6,422 bases of DNA, taken from NCBI GenBank assembly GCA_029863735.1, contig JAOTUT010000092.1:1-6422 (forward strand), written 5' to 3'. The translations under genes were made by a program, and so were the position numbers. Under the pieces are notes generated by a model. The model was not told the DNA's origin. It ran no database searches and was given only the letters and a program-made list of their open reading frames with translations. Shown in pieces: positions 4,880-6,422 of the stretch (position 1 is the first letter of the stretch; every line of letters begins with the position of its first letter). This DNA comes from Ignavibacteria bacterium. Lineage in GTDB: Bacteria; Bacteroidota; Ignavibacteria; Ignavibacteriales; Ignavibacteriaceae.

Positions 4880-6412
4880 ATGGAATTCCTAAAACAACTT
4901 GGAATCAACAAATCGAACTTTGGATCATCATCCGGACAAAACTGGAACAAAACAAAATCAGAAGGTGAGTTGAAAATTCACTCTCCTGCAGATGGAAAAT
5001 TTATTGCTTCAGTTTACCAGGCCTCTGAAAAGGATTATGAAAAGATTATTAAGTCGACTGAAGAAGCATTCCTGTACTGGCGAATGGTTCCAGCCCCTAA
5101 TCGAGGTGAAATTGTAAGGCAGATTGGAATTAAGCTACGTGAATACAAGGAGCCATTAGGTAAGCTTGTATCCTACGAGATGGGAAAGTCTTTACAGGAA
5201 GGTTTAGGCGAAGTTCAGGAGATGATAGACATATGTGACTTTGCTGTTGGTCAATCACGGCAGCTTTATGGATTTACGATGCAGTCAGAGCGACCAATGC
5301 ATAGAATGTATGATCAATATCAACCACTTGGAGTTGTTTGCACAATTTCTGCGTTCAATTTTCCAGTTGCGGTTTATGCCTGGAATGCCATGCTTGCAAC
5401 TGTTTGCGGAGATGTTAATCTTTGGAAACCCTCATCGAAAGTTCCACTAAGTGCACTTGCCACTCAAAATATCATTGCAAAAGTTCTGAAGGAAAACAAT
5501 TTGCCTGAAGGAATTTTTAATTTGGTTATTGGCAAAGGTTCAACAGTTGGAGAAAGAATATTGAATGATAAAAGAGTAGCCATGATTTCTGTAACTGGTT
5601 CTACAAGAGTTGGTAAGCATGCAGCTGAAATTGTCTCTTCAAGATTCGGCAAGACTATTCTCGAACTTGGAGGCAACAATGCTATCATAATTACTCCCGA
5701 CGCAGATCTCAAGCTAGCTATTCCAGCAGTTGTATTTGGTGCAGTTGGAACGGCAGGGCAAAGATGTACATCTACAAGAAGGTTGATCATACACGAATCA
5801 ACTTATACCAAAGTTAAAGATTCATTGCTCAAAGCATATAAAAGTCTTAAGATTGGAAATCCTCTCGACCAGAAAAATCATATGGGACCACTGATCGATA
5901 AAAATGCGGTCAATGATTTTAATAATGCGCTTAAGCGAGTTAAAAAAGAAGGTGGAAAAATTATTTTTGGTGGTGATCTGTTAAGTGGCAAAGGCTATGA
6001 ATCTGGTTGTTATGTTTCTCCTGCAATCGTTGAGGCTCAGAATCATTATGAAATAGTTCAGGAAGAAACCTTCGCTCCAATTCTATATATTATAAAATAT
6101 AAGAAAGACATTGATGAAGCTATTGCTATTCAGAATGGAGTCGTTCAAGGTCTGTCTTCCTCAATATTCACAAATAATTTGCAAGAAGCCGAACGATTTT
6201 TATCCTGTGTGGGATCTGACTGTGGTATTGCTAATGTGAACATTGGAACCTCTGGCGCTGAAATTGGCGGTGCATTTGGTGGTGAAAAAGAAACCGGTGG
6301 CGGAAGAGAATCCGGCTCAGATTCCTGGAAGGCCTACATGCGCAGACAGACAAACACAATAAACTTTGGTTCGAAGCTACCCTTGGCGCAAGGAATAAAG
6401 TTCGATATTTGA
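4880..6412 (+). CDS. amaB: L-2-aminoadipate 6-semialdehyde dehydrogenase, ALDH7 family (piperideine-6-carboxylate dehydrogenase)
   Basis: The enzyme oxidises aminoadipate semialdehyde, the open form of piperideine-6-carboxylate made by LAT, to 2-aminoadipate with NAD+. The 510-residue protein closely resembles human ALDH7A1 (antiquitin) throughout, including the terminus LPLAQGIKF. Visible catalytic elements are N160 in [11 protein letters not shown]183 in LWKPSS, the cofactor loop VTGSTRVG (238-245), E262 in LELGGNNA, and the nucleophile C296 in [11 protein letters not shown] (291-301). The ALDH7 hallmark [20 protein letters not shown] (456-475) and [15 protein letters not shown] (476-490) are intact. 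E114 in GEVQE and R295 align, from memory, with the ALDH7A1 residues that grip the substrate's amino acid end, supporting the specificity call. GGAG (4871-4874) lies five bases before the ATG. The gene is probably co-transcribed with the Rrf2 regulator 25 bp upstream. The symbol follows Pseudomonas usage; pcd is an alternative. A general aldehyde-stress role is possible but less likely beside lat. Confidence 0.95.
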   Translation: MEFLKQLGINKSNFGSSSGQNWNKTKSEGELKIHSPADGKFIASVYQASEKDYEKIIKSTEEAFLYWRMVPAPNRGEIVRQIGIKLREYKEPLGKLVSYEMGKSLQEGLGEVQEMIDICDFAVGQSRQLYGFTMQSERPMHRMYDQYQPLGVVCTISAFNFPVAVYAWNAMLATVCGDVNLWKPSSKVPLSALATQNIIAKVLKENNLPEGIFNLVIGKGSTVGERILNDKRVAMISVTGSTRVGKHAAEIVSSRFGKTILELGGNNAIIITPDADLKLAIPAVVFGAVGTAGQRCTSTRRLIIHESTYTKVKDSLLKAYKSLKIGNPLDQKNHMGPLIDKNAVNDFNNALKRVKKEGGKIIFGGDLLSGKGYESGCYVSPAIVEAQNHYEIVQEETFAPILYIIKYKKDIDEAIAIQNGVVQGLSSSIFTNNLQEAERFLSCVGSDCGIANVNIGTSGAEIGGAFGGEKETGGGRESGSDSWKAYMRRQTNTINFGSKLPLAQGIKFDI

Positions 6413-6422
6413 TCTCTTGCTT

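Noticed and set aside
5235..5790. Two frames (5235-5450 plus, 5464-5790 minus) inside the dehydrogenase gene
   Set aside because: They lie within the intact ALDH7 reading frame and have no independent support.
1..6422. CRISPR array, defence island, phage or transposon
   Set aside because: No regularly spaced repeats, nuclease, integrase or transposase sequence was seen on either strand; all genes are metabolic, envelope-related or rRNA-modifying.
6413..6422. Terminator after the dehydrogenase gene
   Set aside because: Only 10 bases follow the stop codon, too few to judge.

Overview
The window is AT-rich, densely coded chromosomal DNA with six protein genes, one of them cut by the left edge. 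Leaderless-looking starts mixed with a few clear Shine-Dalgarno sites, AT-rich codons, and the DUF58 and RDD protein types suggest a member of the Bacteroidota/Chlorobiota/Ignavibacteria group. That placement is inference from protein style and base composition; no rRNA or other phylogenetic marker is present.

Left block (2-1988, + strand): the 3' part of a DUF58 membrane-anchored, VWA-like protein is followed after 7 bp by an RDD-family membrane protein with a 94-residue soluble tail. These two are probably the end of a longer envelope-associated (MoxR/DUF58-type) operon that starts outside the window.

Middle block (1995-4086, - strand): rsmI (16S rRNA C1402 2'-O-methyltransferase) converges on the RDD gene with only 6 bp between stop codons. 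Upstream of it is lat (L-lysine 6-aminotransferase). A strong rho-independent terminator ends lat only about 24 bp before the rsmI start codon.

Right block (4087-6412): a 348-bp divergent control region separates lat from a + strand pair, an Rrf2-family regulator and an ALDH7-type alpha-aminoadipate-semialdehyde dehydrogenase. LAT converts lysine plus 2-oxoglutarate to aminoadipate semialdehyde (in equilibrium with piperideine-6-carboxylate) plus glutamate, and the ALDH7 enzyme oxidises the aldehyde to 2-aminoadipate. Together they form the first two steps of the aminoadipate route of lysine breakdown. The Rrf2 protein between them is the obvious candidate regulator.

The control region is the least explained part of the window. 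It holds a sigma70-like promoter for lat with a predicted leader of about 190 nt, a probable promoter for the regulator overlapped by a palindrome, an IscR-like GACT half-site between the promoters, two further dyads in the lat leader, five same-strand copies of CTTAAAA, and a GC-richer island. I found no CRISPR array, transposase, tRNA, rRNA or phage gene. The most interesting proposal is a lysine-catabolism divergon controlled by an Rrf2 regulator that lacks Fe-S ligands; it is an inference from gene order.
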